Below, one piece after another: positions 47,808 to 58,945 of a stretch of DNA of 64,000 nt. Each line of letters begins with the position of its first letter. The stretch's first letter is position 1. Where the stretch lies: assembly GCA_029844215.1 (NCBI GenBank), contig CM056724.1, positions 74,171,093 to 74,235,092 of the forward strand, in the 5' to 3' direction. A program made the position numbers and the translations under genes. The notes below the pieces were generated by a model, which worked only from the letters and a program-made list of their open reading frames with translations, searched no databases and was not told the DNA's origin. This stretch comes from Przewalskia tangutica (taxonomy: Eukaryota > Streptophyta > Magnoliopsida > Solanales > Solanaceae).

Positions 47808-50800
47808 TGTAACGCCCAACCCGGCCCGCATCGTGCCTTACCCCGCACCCTAGTGATACAACATCGAGAAAACCAAATGAAAAATAAAACACGAGTCATG
47901 AAACAAGAGATATAATAAATAAACAAAGCCAACCAAAACAGCTTGCCTTCAAGATATACATAAAAACCCGAACAGCTTATCCTTTTACAAACCCCGCCAC
48001 AACAAAGCATGCACTCTAAGATTTACAACAACTATGACGGACAGGCTTCGCCATACCCCGAATGTACAAGAACCTACAACTCAGTGGAAACATACCAAAG
48101 ATAAGCCTCAAGGAACGGAGCTTTCCAACGCTACAAATGAGATCCTAAGAGCGGGATCCACGATCGATGTACTCTACTCATGCAGATGAACGCAGCTCAA
48201 GGAGGTCGCATAACAGTACCAAGTATGTGAAATCACAACATCAGAATGAAATCATAATAGCTTAAAAAGGTGAGACATGTATGATAACCAAAATACAAGA
48301 CGCAACATAAAAGCGGCCAAGTCGTGACTCACGCCTCAAAGTCACCACTAAATATAACTTATGGGTCTCACGCCCACAACATCCATCATGTTCGCATCAT
48401 GGCCGCATGCCCCTGAATATCGTGACGGTGTAGACATGTCCATGATGCAACACACACAAGGCCGCATGGCCACATGCCCCGGACATCAGACGGTAGACAT
48501 GTCCATGTAACCTCAATAACAACCCATCGGGTGGTCAACCATGCCGCATGGCCACATGCCCCGGAATCAGACGGCAGACACGCCCATGTTGCAACAATAA
48601 TAAGCGCCGCACGGCCACATGCCCCGGAATCGCAGACGGTAGACATGCCCATGTAACCTCAATAACAATATATTGGGTGGTCAACCCTGCCGCATGGCCA
48701 CATGCCCCCGGAATACTGCATCGGTGTAGACATGTCCATGTGACATCAACAACAAGACAATAATCAAAATGGAAACATACCCGTGGAATTCTCCATCACT
48801 GCCAAAGACGCCCAAGTAAGTTCTCAATAAGTCAACCGCCTCTATCGAGAGACACAGAATACGTAAATACCACACCGCACAACAAAGGCTATCATCACAA
48901 GCATAGGCAAGTTTCACAACGACAAGCATAGGCAAGTTTCACAACAACAAGCATAGGCAAGCTTCACACAACTCAAAGTACTTTCATATTATGCCAAAGT
49001 CCGGGTTTTTAACCCCAAAGTACTACATACGTTAAGTTCTTTTAAAAGAGATCCATTACTTTTATTAAAGTCACCCGATACCCGTAGTATAAGAATGACC
49101 AACCCACATTCCTTTTCAAAATCAAGTAACAACATTCTTTTCCTAAGTTCCAGTTTGCCTAGTTTCAATTACTCAAGCTTCTCATTTCAAATGGTTTCAT
49201 AGTTCATAAACTTAATCACTTGATTTCTTTTAGAACAATCGAGTAATATAAGTCTCATGCGAGAGTGGTTATTCTTGTTTACAACATTCTTATTACAAAG
49301 ACCATGATCTAGAAAATGTAATATCATTTTGTCTCATCTTAGTTTCTATGCAGATGGAGGTTTCAATGGTTTTAATACGATACATCATTATTCAATACAT
49401 TTTCCTTTATTAACGCCGCAGCTGGTCCTGTCGATACACATTCTGATTTCCGAAATCAGTAAAACATTATCCCTTTAATAAAACCAAGTACTCATTACTC
49501 ACGAATGAGGTTTCACACAAACATCCTCATTAAAACAAATAAGTTAAGTCTCTTATCTTATAAGATCAAGTCTCTTAACTTCTAACATCAGTAAACCATT
49601 TTATTTACCTCTCTTAAGACATTATACCTAACTCCCCATAAAGCTAGTATAACTCTTTTTAAAACCTTTAAAACCAAGTGTTACTCTCCCTTCAAAACGA
49701 TTTATAAATCTTTGAAATACATCAAGTTCTTTATTATAACTAGCCGCTTATAATTCACATCAGTTACCTTTTAAAACCACAAAGTATTTTCTTACCTACA
49801 TAAAGCTGTTATAACCAACTTCCCATAAAGCCGTTATAACACTTTATGTTTTAAGAACAATCAAGCACAGTTAACACATGTACGTCTACCGTACTACATA
49901 GTTCACACATATCATGCTAGAAGAGATAGGAAGAGGTTCACATACCTCGACGATTTATCGACAATAAGCAAATGCTCCAAGTACTACAACCTTGCTAGCC
50001 CTTTCCACTCTCGAGTAGAATACGCTACTCTTAGTACTTTCACCTATAAAGGTCACAAACGCTATTAACCCCAAAACACAAGTTTCTATCTTTCTACGTA
50101 AAATTCGCAAAGACTCTCCCCGCAATCAGAAATCTCCTCCTTTATCGAGGTCGGCTACCAAGCCAACTGTGGGGTTAACACGCCTAACCGACGCGCATAA
50201 TTCTACTACACAAGAATGCTACATAAGTCTCATCAGAATACAGCCCTAGGTAATTACAGTTCAGTTCTTCTCTTTATTAACCTTCTATGTGATTACTGTT
50301 CAATTCTTCATTCTTCAGGCTTAAGTCAAAAGACATTGCCACAATACTAAGTTCAGTTCTATATATAGTATACAACAACTATATATATTCAACACATATG
50401 TAATTTCCAATTACAATAGGGGGACAAGATATTTACCTCGATAAGCCCAAAAATTATCCGAGTTTAATGTCGCTCCTGAGCAAGGTTTAGCTCCTACTCC
50501 GAGTGCTCCAATCCGCTCCAAACAACCCTTAGAAGTTCTAACCAACTTCTCTTAAGTACTTCAAACAACAATGAAGATTTCCTTAGGGTTTCGGTTTGAG
50601 ACTAAAAAGGACAAAATGTAGTATTTCCGGGCTCTACGTATAGAGGTATCTTTGGAATACTACAAGGTACAAGGCTAAGGTATTTTGGGCATTATAACAA
50701 TACTAGGGGAGTATTTCTATACCACAACAAGGGGTATTACGAAAACAACTAGGCTAGGGGTACCCACTGGCCAGACACCACAAGTGGGGAGGGAGACCTC

Positions 50801-51366
50801 TACCAAAGGCCACTAGAGGGAGAGGAGCTCTTGGACGAGAGTCTACAAGAGGGAGGGAAGGGATTTATCACTTAGAACAATTTGTGGATGAAGAAAGTCT
50901 TCACAAAGGGGAGCTATTTATAGGCCAAGCAAAGGCCAACCAATGGCCAAGATCCATCCATGTGTTAGGCAAGTGTAAGGCCAAGATCAAGCCAAGTGCA
51001 CCCACAAAACACTCCACAAAACACTCCACAAAACAAGCCACAAAACAAGGCACAAAAGGAGGGACCAATCGGCCAAGGCCAACCAAGGCTCTTGGACGCC
51101 CAAATCGTCCAAGCCAATCCATTTGCTTCCAATGTGAGGGTGACACATGTCACCCTCCCGTTGGCCCAAATGTTTGCTCCCCCCGCAAAATCCGCCAAAA
51201 TTATAAATGACATAGCGGAATTTTCTACGAAAGTCGTGGGAAACGCTTTCGTCGTAAAACGACTTATTCGCACTTGTGCCCAAATTTCGAACCAAAGCCA
51301 ACTCTTAAGGCAAAAATTTAATACGTACGCCCTCACGTACATACTCTGGAAATACGGGGTATAACA
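47808..51366 (-). repeat. 5' LTR of C
   Basis: Plus strand begins TGTAACGCCC and ends CTCTGGAAATACGGGGTATAACA-type terminus (the terminus is written CTCCGAAATACGG in the sister copy). TATA 50915-50923, CA-rich repeat 51001-51058, paired palindrome 49808-49840, minisatellite 48400-48735. Confidence 0.93.
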
Positions 51367-51464
51367 GTGTTGTGAACAAAATTAATTCGGCCAAGCCAAA
51401 TTCTCAAGTTCAAATTTTCTACGTACGTCTTTACGTACATACTCTGGAAATACGGGGTATAACA
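51367..51464 (-). repeat. 5' LTR of B, right end
   Basis: GTGTTGTGAACAAAATTAAT onward to GGGGTATAACA matches 35999-36096 and completes the LTR broken at 42161. Confidence 0.9.
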
Positions 51465-53772
51465 AACCCCCCCCTGGTTGGCTTGGTAGCCGACCCCGAT
51501 AGAGGAGGAGTTTTACGCCATGTGGGGAGGTGCCGAATTTTCTGTAGAATGTTCTACGATTAGACCTAGATGTTAATAAGCGCCTTGTGGCCTTATAGGT
51601 TGAAGTACCATGCGTAACGCGATCTACTTGGCTTAAGGAGTAGCCCACGGTTTGAGGTACTTGGAGCGTTTTGCTATTAGTCGATAATCGTCGCGAGGTA
51701 TGTGAACCTCTTCCTACCTTTTCTAGCATGATATATGTATAACTATGTAGTACGGTAGACGTACATGTGTTAAGCGTATTTGATTGGTTTGAAACATAAA
51801 AGTGTTATAACGGCTTTATGGGAAGTTGGTTATAACAGCTTTATGTAAGTAAGAAAATGCTTTATGATTTTAAAAGGTAACTGATTTGACTTATAACTGA
51901 CTTGATGTGTAATAATAAAGAATCTTGAAGTACTTCAAAAGAATGCTGAATCATTTTTAACAGAAGAATAATACTTGGTTTTGAAAACATAAGAGTTATA
52001 CTAGCTTTATGGGAAGTTAGGTATAACGTCTTAAGAATGGTAAAATGAATGGTTTATTGATCTTAAAAGATAAGAGACTTAACTTGTTTTACTTGGTAAT
52101 TAACATTTTGTTAAAAAATGTTGTAAAACCTCATTCGCGAGTAATGAGTACTTGATTTTAAAAGCAATAATGTTTTACTGATTTCGGAAATCAGAATAAG
52201 TATCGAACAAACCACAGCAGCGCTAATAAAGGGAAATGTTTTGACTAATAATGTATTAGTAAAACCAGTAGAAACTTCCATCTGCATAGAAACTAAGATG
52301 AGACAAAATGATGTTACATTTCCTAGATCATGGCCGCTTAAATAAGATTGTTATAAACAAGAATAACCTACTCACGATCGTATATATGTTTCTCAAATTG
52401 CTTTTAAAGGAGAATTATATCATTAAGTGATTAAAATTATGAACTACGAAACCTTTCGAAAACGAGAAACTTGAGTAATTGTAATTAGGCAAACTTAAAA
52501 CATTTGGAAAAGAATGTTGTTACTTGATTTTACGAAGAGAAGTGTTTTGATTTACTTCAAAGGATAATCACTCTATTTTCATATACTACGAGTATTGTGT
52601 GACTTTTGTAAACGTAATGTATCTTTTAAAAGATAATGTATGAAGTACTTTGGGAATAGATACTCGATCTTGTTAATCATATAATAGAATGTACCTTGTG
52701 TGTATAACTTGATTGTGTTGGTTTGTGATAGCCTTGTAATACTTTCTTGTTGATTTGATAAGTAGACGTGATATGATGCTATGTGTGTTAGTGTCTTGTA
52801 ACGTTTGCGAAAGAGAGTATTCTTGTTGTGCTTATGTTGTGTAACGATAAGCTGTTATGTTAGTATAATATCACTCACCTCTTGACATATTTCCGAGGTT
52901 GTCGCCTCCGACGCGGGTAGACTCAGCGATGCGGGACCATGATTCGAGAATACCTCACGCGTCCGGGATCCATGCGAACTACGGAGTTCCGTGTTAGTTT
53001 GCGGCCTTTGTGGTCACGCGGTCTCGCGCCACGCGGATCGCGTCGGTGATTTACGCCGAGGAGTAGCTACCCTCGATGCGGGTTATATACCCTATGCGGG
53101 CCTATGTGAGTGGCCATGCGGACTACGAGTCGTGATTAGGCTTGCATGGTGATACTACGACAAATTGGCCCCGCTTCGATCATTCGCAGCCTAGAAAAGA
53201 TGCATACGCTTTAACTATTGTTGCTCTTGTTTATGATGTGGCACTATGCGCGTTACTGGTTGTTTCATACATACTTGCAAAACTGATTTTAAAATGATAT
53301 GTTTTCATTTAAGTACTTTACAGTTTCACATACTTGGTACCTGTTGTACTGACCTCCTTCGGGGGGCTGCGTTCATGCCGCAGGTTGAGGTACACCAGTC
53401 GTTGATCCTAGTCCTGGGTCACAAGCCAACAGTATGGAAACTCCGTTTCTCCGGAGGCTTATCAGTGGTATAGTCCCCTGTCGTTGTAGGTATTTACATT
53501 CAGGGGTATGGCGGGGCCCTGTCCCGCCATTGTTGTCATATCTTTCTTAGAGGTCTGTAGTACTGTTGTGGGCAGAGTTGTAATGGGATGTAACTGTTCG
53601 GTTTTAAATTGATCTATATATATATGCCGTAAGGCAAGTTTTCTCCGATTACTGTTTCTTACTTCATAATATTTTCATGTCTTGTTTTATGTTCCGCTGA
53701 TTACTCTGATGTTGTATCACTAGGGTGCCCGGGGTAAGGCACCAGTCACGGGCCCGGGTTCGGGTCGTGACA
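51465..53772 (+). repeat. 3' LTR of D, right part
   Basis: Resumes AACCCCCCCCTGG and matches 26373-28685, including the 99-nt candidate exon, paired palindromes and the U5 hairpin near 53510-53529. Ends GTGACA at 53772 followed by the TATAG duplication. Confidence 0.9.
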
Positions 53773-54106
53773 TATAGTAAGGACTTAATCATGGACATTC
53801 TCACATGATTTCTCTAAAACATTTTAAACCATCTCTTGACTTTCCACAAAACTTGTTATAACAAACTTCCCATAAAGTCGTTATAACCACTTTAATTTTA
53901 GAAAACTAACGCCCCATTACCTCTTTCCTTTTTATATAAAAAAAACAAGGCATTATCCTGTCAAGTAAGGAAATAGAACCCAAAGTACTTTGTACATCTA
54001 TTCTTTATAAAAAGAATCATTTCATGCAATATTAGTGAGGTGAACCCCAAAAAAACATTCACTATTAAAACCAAGTTACTTACCCTTTTAAACTCAAGAA
54101 ACTTAT
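53773..54106 (-). repeat. Old LTR I, right visible part
   Basis: Continues 24516-25214 after excising D in silico. Contains GTTATAAC at 53855-53862 and 53880-53887 around ACTTCCCATAAAG. Cut at 54107 by the start of LTR J. Confidence 0.65.
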
Positions 54107-54209
54107 TGTTACACCCTGTAGTTCCAGGACATGTATATAAGGACCTATGTGAGAAAATACGACTTTAAGTTTGAAACGAAAGGAATATTACTTTTTCTTA
54201 CGGAAAATA
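54107..54209 (+). repeat. LTR J, first 103 bp
   Basis: TGTTACACCCTG start followed by a sequence resembling the first 100 bp of other LTRs (TTCCAGGACATGTATATAAGG). It is cut by K at 54210. The remainder would lie to the right of K, outside the window. Confidence 0.6.
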
Positions 54210-54545
54210 TGTTACACCCCGTATTTACAGGACATGTTTTAAGAACGTACGTAAGAACTCAGAAATGTTAAGATTTGAGACTTGTAAAAATTTATCGGAA
54301 TTTTGGAATTTTCGGAAAACGTAATATTGTGACGAATGGGAGGGCGACACGTGTCACCCCCCCTTATGTTGTCTTGGACGAAATGTAGCATGGGCAAAAG
54401 GGTCATTTGACCCTTGTTAGGAAGACAAGTCTAGCAACTTGAAGAGCCTGAGAAAATTGACTTGGTCAATGGGACCACAAGTCTTGATATTTAATTGAAA
54501 CTCATCCAAGCCTCACATTTGTACACATCTTGACCCTCCATTGAA

Positions 54546-54553
54546 CTATATAG
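54546..54553 (+). promoter_or_regulatory. TATA box of K LTR
   Basis: CTATATAG 337 bp inside the LTR, the same distance as in G. Confidence 0.5.
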
Positions 54554-54930
54554 TAGTACTAGTAGCAAGACTAACTTCAACACTTAGAAAAAATTTCAAG
54601 AAATTGAAGAACTCACAAGCCTTGCTCTCGGGTTCACTCCTAGAAAAAAAGATTTTTTTTTTGTTTCTTGTCCATTAAGCTCCACACTTTAAACCAAGGT
54701 TCGTGAGTGTATTTTAACAGTATCTCAATAGAAAAATCCCGGAAAAAGATAGTTTTCGTATTAGTCGCAAGGTGAAAACCTAGTTGCTTTTCTAGGTTTT
54801 GTTTGGAAGATTGAAGGAAATTTGTTGGTGTTGTTCTAAGGGTCTCAAGTGGCGGATTGAAGTGTCTAGAAGAGGCTCTAAGTTGCTAAGGAGCAACTTC
54901 GGATTTGAAGTTGGATTAAGATTCGTTGAG

Positions 54931-55509
54931 GTAATAATCTTGTCTCTTAAGTGTTACAAGATTATATATTTTGTTGTTAGCTTTACATGTTTGCTAGCAT
55001 GCAGTTTATGTGTTGAAGTTTTATAAGTATTATGGATTGATTGTAGCCTTAAATTCGAAATGTCATTTAAACCATGTGAAGTTGGATTACAATTTGGTCG
55101 TTTATTAGAACTGTCGCATGTTAGTTACTTGAAGATTATAGTAGTTATAATCGATTGCGACTTGATATCATGTTATGCTAATAACTTGGATTGAAATGGA
55201 AATTGGATAAGAATTGGTGTTATTATATCTCAATGTGGCCGAATTGGACTAGTAGGTTGTATTAGTTTGATATCTTTTGTGGGGCGGAATTTTACACGTC
55301 TAGTAGACGTGTAATCCCCTATTGTTAATTGCATTGATTGGGCCTTAAATGTGGCGTGTTTGGTTATTGAATTTGGCCTTGAAAAAGGTGGCAAAGTATG
55401 TAGAAACAAAGGAGGTGCTGTCCGATTTTCCGTAGAATTTAGTGACCTTACACTTATAATATTCTACGTTTGAAGTAAGACGTTAATAGACGTATTGTGG
55501 ACATTATAG
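54931..55509 (+). other. Candidate leader intron in K LTR
   Basis: GTAATAATC after CGTTGAG, ending GGACATTATAG before GTTGACATAC; 579 bp, AT-rich. In M the same right flank (GTTGACATACTA) follows GCTAATTGAG directly. Confidence 0.42.
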
Positions 55510-57095
55510 GTTGACATACTATGGGAGGGATATTGTACTTAGCAAGTAGATTGACCCGAAGAGGTATGTAGAACTTTCCTATCTTTTGAGCATGATTAGT
55601 TGCACGTATATAGTACGGTAGACGTACAAGACCTTGACATCCTTTACTTGTTTTAAGAATAGCCAAGTTGGGTGAGTTAGGAGATTAACTCACTTCTTTG
55701 AAAGTATTAAGGATGTCTTAAGTTTTTTTTTTTTTAAAGTTAAGGGACTTGAAGAGTTTTAAAGTATGTGATATTTGTTTCATTTTAAACGTATAAGTCC
55801 CTTGGATAGGAAATTGTATTTGGCTAAGGTATAAAGTGAATATAACGACTTTATGGGGAGTTGGTTATATTAGCTTTAGGGAAATATAAATGAGGATAAA
55901 TGACTTGATTTAATGAAAGGCAATTTGATTTTAAGGCATCATTTGCCTAAGGTTTTATAAGAAAAGGAGTCACTTGATTTAGAAACCTAACTTTATTTCT
56001 AACGGTATTGTGACTTGTCTTGAAAAGTAATTTTGACTTGATACTACGGTTAATAGTATCTTGGAAGTTTTATACGAAAAAGAGTCATTTTTAAAAGAGT
56101 GGAAGTATGTAGTACTTGGTTTAAATTCCCGGACTTTTATAAAAGACATGTTAGTGCCTTAAGTAAACTAAAATGAGAGTGTATATGAACGAGAATGATA
56201 AGAAGTTAGGGGATTTCTTAACTTGCTTATATATTGTATGATAAGCCGGTAATGCTTATGTTATGTATGATAGCCGGTTTGTGCTAGTGGTATATTATTC
56301 ATTACGGGGTCATTCCCCGGGTTTGTGGCATTTGCATATTCCGTGGATTTGCCTATCCACGATGCGAGGAATACCTCATGCGAGTACGTAAGGGCTTATG
56401 CGGGTGAAATAGTCTCATGCGAGGAATACCTCATGCGGGTCCACACGACCTATGCGGGTGAAATAGTCCCAGGAGTAGGATTGCTTAATGATACTGCGGG
56501 CGGGTGGTCCTGCTTTGATCGTGAGCTTCCTATTTTTATATTGTAAGTATACTCCTATTTACTCTCATTGTTAGTAAGACACATTGTACTGTAATTTGAT
56601 TATCATACATGTCTCCGGCTTTGTTTTAAACTTATGATGTAATTACAGTATTTTCCAGTTTTACATACTTAGTACATATTGTAACGACCCCTTCCTGGGC
56701 GCGTTCACGCCGCAGTAGTGGGTAAGGTGTGGTGGATCCTCATTCTTAGGATCACTTATCGACGTCGAAGCTTCATTTCTCGGAGGCTTGTCTTTTGGTA
56801 CATCTTTCCACGATGTTGTAGATTTATGTACATTCACGGTATGGCGGCCCCGTCCCGCCACAATTTTTATTCCTAGAGGTCAGAGTCACATTTTGTGGTT
56901 CAACAGAAAAACCGAGTTGTACAATTTTGCTTTTGATTATGCATATTTTATGGAAGCGGTCTTATCGCCAGCTCGTGATGTTATTGTCTAAACATGTTTT
57001 TATATTGTGTATGTTCCATTGCTATTCTCTCGATATATACAGGCAGGGTGCCCACGTAGGCACCATTCGCGCCCTGGCCTGGGTCGTGACAAAAG

Positions 57096-57107
57096 TGGTA
57101 TCGAGCG
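57096..57107 (+). other. Primer-binding site of K
   Basis: TGGTATCGAGCG; D and G have TGGTATCAGAGC. Both CAG trinucleotides of the site are changed in the same manner. Confidence 0.82.
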
Positions 57108-57294
57108 ATTAGTCCTCGGAAAGTGTCTACGTGCCGTGTCTAGTAGAGTCTTGATTATCGGTGTGTTGTGCACCACATCTATAATCGTGAGGTCGCAGAC
57201 ATTTAGGATTGGTTTCCATTCTTCTCTCTCGAGATCGCAATGAGAGTTGTCTTATTAGGTTGAATCTTCTCTGACCTATTCTTATGAAACAGTT

Positions 57295-58460
57295 ATGCCT
57301 CCACGGATGGCGACCAGGGCCCAGAAGGGCAAGGCAGCAGCAGGAGCTGCTAGCGGTACTCGAGAGGTTACTCGGACTCGAGCCTGCACTATGCACGAGG
57401 TAGTAAGCGGTCGGCGAGTTCACCACGCCGACAAAGATTAGAGAGCCGAGAGCGCGGAGCTCCAGAGGTTCCTGCACTGCAGCCTCGAGCCCGCGGCCAG
57501 TGCCGAGTATAGAGACTACGGGGAGCAGATCCGGTTATTGACCAGTATAGTAGCAGGGCAGCGCCGACAGGAGCAGGCAGCTAACCCTAGAGCCGACAGT
57601 TTGCGGATTCGGGATTTTCTGGGTTGTCATCCGCCCGAGTTTTATGGTTCGAGGTCTGAGGAGGATCCGCAGGAGTTCATTCGGCAGCTACAACAGACTA
57701 TGCAGGTTCTTAGAGCTTTGAAGACAGAGTTCGCATGCTAGCCTCTTACCGGTTACGCGATATTGCGTTGAACTGGTTTGAGTCATGGGAGCTGTCGAGA
57801 GGTGATGATGCTCTTCCAGCTGTTTGGGAGGAGTTCACAGAGGCCTTCATGGATCACTTTTTGCCTCCTGAGATGAGGAGAGCCCGTGTAGATAGATTCT
57901 TGACCTTGAGGCAGAATGGGAGGACTATCAGGGAGTATAGCCTGGAGTTTGACTCTTTGGCCAGGCATGCGCACACCATTGTAGCTGACATGGCAGACAG
58001 AGTTCATCGTTATGTGATGGGGCTAGACCGTCATATGATTATCGTGATGCTCGGAGTGGCTCTTCACCCGGTATGGACATTGCCGGGATGCAGCGTATGC
58101 GCAGGGATAGAGGATAGAGAGAGGAGGATCGATTGACTCAGCCAGCCAAGAGGCCGTGACAGCAGGTCTCGAGGCGATTTGAGGCGACCTCGCAGCAGCA
58201 GACTAGGTCCGCATTCCAGCCAGCACAGAGTGCTCCTTCACGGTTTTCTGGCAGGAGGTCTGATCAGCTAGGTCATTCAAGAGCAGGTCAGGGCTCCAGG
58301 ACTTCGGGGTTTCAGGGAGGCAGAGATCGTCACCGATCGAGACCACCCACATCTCGGTGTGCTCGATGCGGTAGATCTCACCCAGGCGAGTGTCGTGTTC
58401 CTGCTGGAGCTTGTTACTCTTGTGGCCAGCTGGGCCATTTGAGGAGAGACTGTCCGACTA
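57295..58460 (+). pseudogene. gag: gag of K (capsid plus zinc knuckle, frame broken)
   Basis: ATG at 57295 (MPPRMATRAQ) opens a basic N-terminus that stops at 57439. The capsid continues in the same frame at 57538-57741 (RIRDFLGCHPPEFYGSR) and in another frame at 57735-58136 (WEEFTEAFMDHFLPPEMRRA, VHRYVMGLD). A Gln/Arg/Ser-rich stretch leads to a CCHC knuckle at 58412-58453 in a third frame. The order and content are those of a normal Tekay-type gag, which packages the RNA. At least three frame breaks occur, several at CAG or CTG, so some may be sequence errors. Confidence 0.82.
58412..58453 (+). other. CCHC zinc knuckle of K gag
   Basis: Encodes CYSCGQLGHLRRDC, the C-x2-C-x4-H-x4-C nucleocapsid motif that binds RNA. 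Confidence 0.92.
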
Positions 58461-58639
58461 GAGGCAGTATGGGTGGTACGGTGCAGCCGACCGGATCAGT
58501 TGTTGGGTCTTCCTCTTCTTCTGTGGTTATGCGCCCCGGAGGGCAGGGGGTTCACGGACCGGCAGAACGCGGCAGAGGTCGTGGTGGTGGTTCCAGTTCT
58601 AGCGGTCCACAGAACCGCATATATTCATTAGCCAGCCGC

Positions 58640-58945
58640 CAGGATCAGGAGGCTTCCCCTGACGTCGTCAAAGGTACATTATTGATTTCATGATGTGACG
58701 TTTATGCTTTGATAGATCCATGTTCTACCTTGTCCTATGTGTCCCCTCTTATTGCGGGTAGAATCGGGATAGAGCCGGTGTCGATAGAGCCTTTTGAGGT
58801 AGCTACGCCAGTGGGTGATTCGGTGTTAGCTGAGCAGGTGTATAGAGGTTGTCCGGTGTTTATTCACGATCGTCGACCGCAGACTTGATAGAGTTGGAGA
58901 TGACAGATTTTGATGTCATTATGGGTATGGACTGGTTGGCTTCTT
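58640..58945 (+). pseudogene. Aspartic protease region of K
   Basis: After an in-frame TGA at 58691-58693 the frame reads DVYALIDPCSTLSYV: the catalytic aspartate is present, but the usual glycine two residues on is Cys. A frameshift near 58850-58890 moves into the RT frame, where LELTDF-type residues and VIMGMDWL mark the protease C-terminus. The enzyme would cut the Gag-Pol polyprotein; as written it is interrupted. Confidence 0.75.

Larger units (their letters stand above)
42162..51366 (-). mobile_element. Fam-1 gag-only LTR retrotransposon C (complete, 9.2 kb)
   Basis: The only complete and uninterrupted element in the window. 3' LTR 42162-45722 (3561 bp), interior 45723-47807 (2085 bp), 5' LTR 47808-51366 (3559 bp), with a 5-bp duplication on both sides. 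The interior has PBS, a decayed gag, a non-coding block and PPT, but no pol. The LTRs differ only by scattered small indels, so it is the most recent middle-tower insertion and evidently was mobilised in trans. Confidence 0.95.
32552..51464 (-). mobile_element. Fam-2 non-autonomous LTR retrotransposon B (5' LTR split by C)
   Basis: 3' LTR 32552-36096, interior 36097-38748, 5' LTR 38749-42161 continued at 51372-51464. Same family and interior plan as D and F: gag start, shared non-coding block, integrase C-terminal remnant. It lies in the 3' LTR of D in opposite orientation, so a fam-2 element jumped into another fam-2 element. Confidence 0.92.
25215..53772 (+). mobile_element. Fam-2 non-autonomous LTR retrotransposon D (3' LTR split by B)
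   Basis: 5' LTR 25215-28685, interior 28686-31405, 3' LTR 31406-32551 continued at 51470-53772. The 18.9-kb gap is element B, which itself contains C. Flanking TATAG is duplicated at 25210-25214 and 53773-53777. Without its passengers D would be about 9.6 kb. The interior keeps gag ends and the C-terminal part of integrase, but no protease, RT or RNase H. Confidence 0.92.
54210..57091 (+). repeat. 5' LTR of K (2882 bp)
   Basis: TGTTACACCCCG to GGGTCGTGACA. Shares the first ~200 bp with G and M. TATATA at 54546-54553, candidate intron 54931-55509, 54-nt candidate exon to 55563, degraded paired palindrome near 55840-55870, GTACG...CGTAC dyad near 55615, ATGCGGGTGAAATAGTC-type repeats at 56350-56470, U5 hairpin TGGCGG...CCGCCA near 56842-56861. 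Confidence 0.88.
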
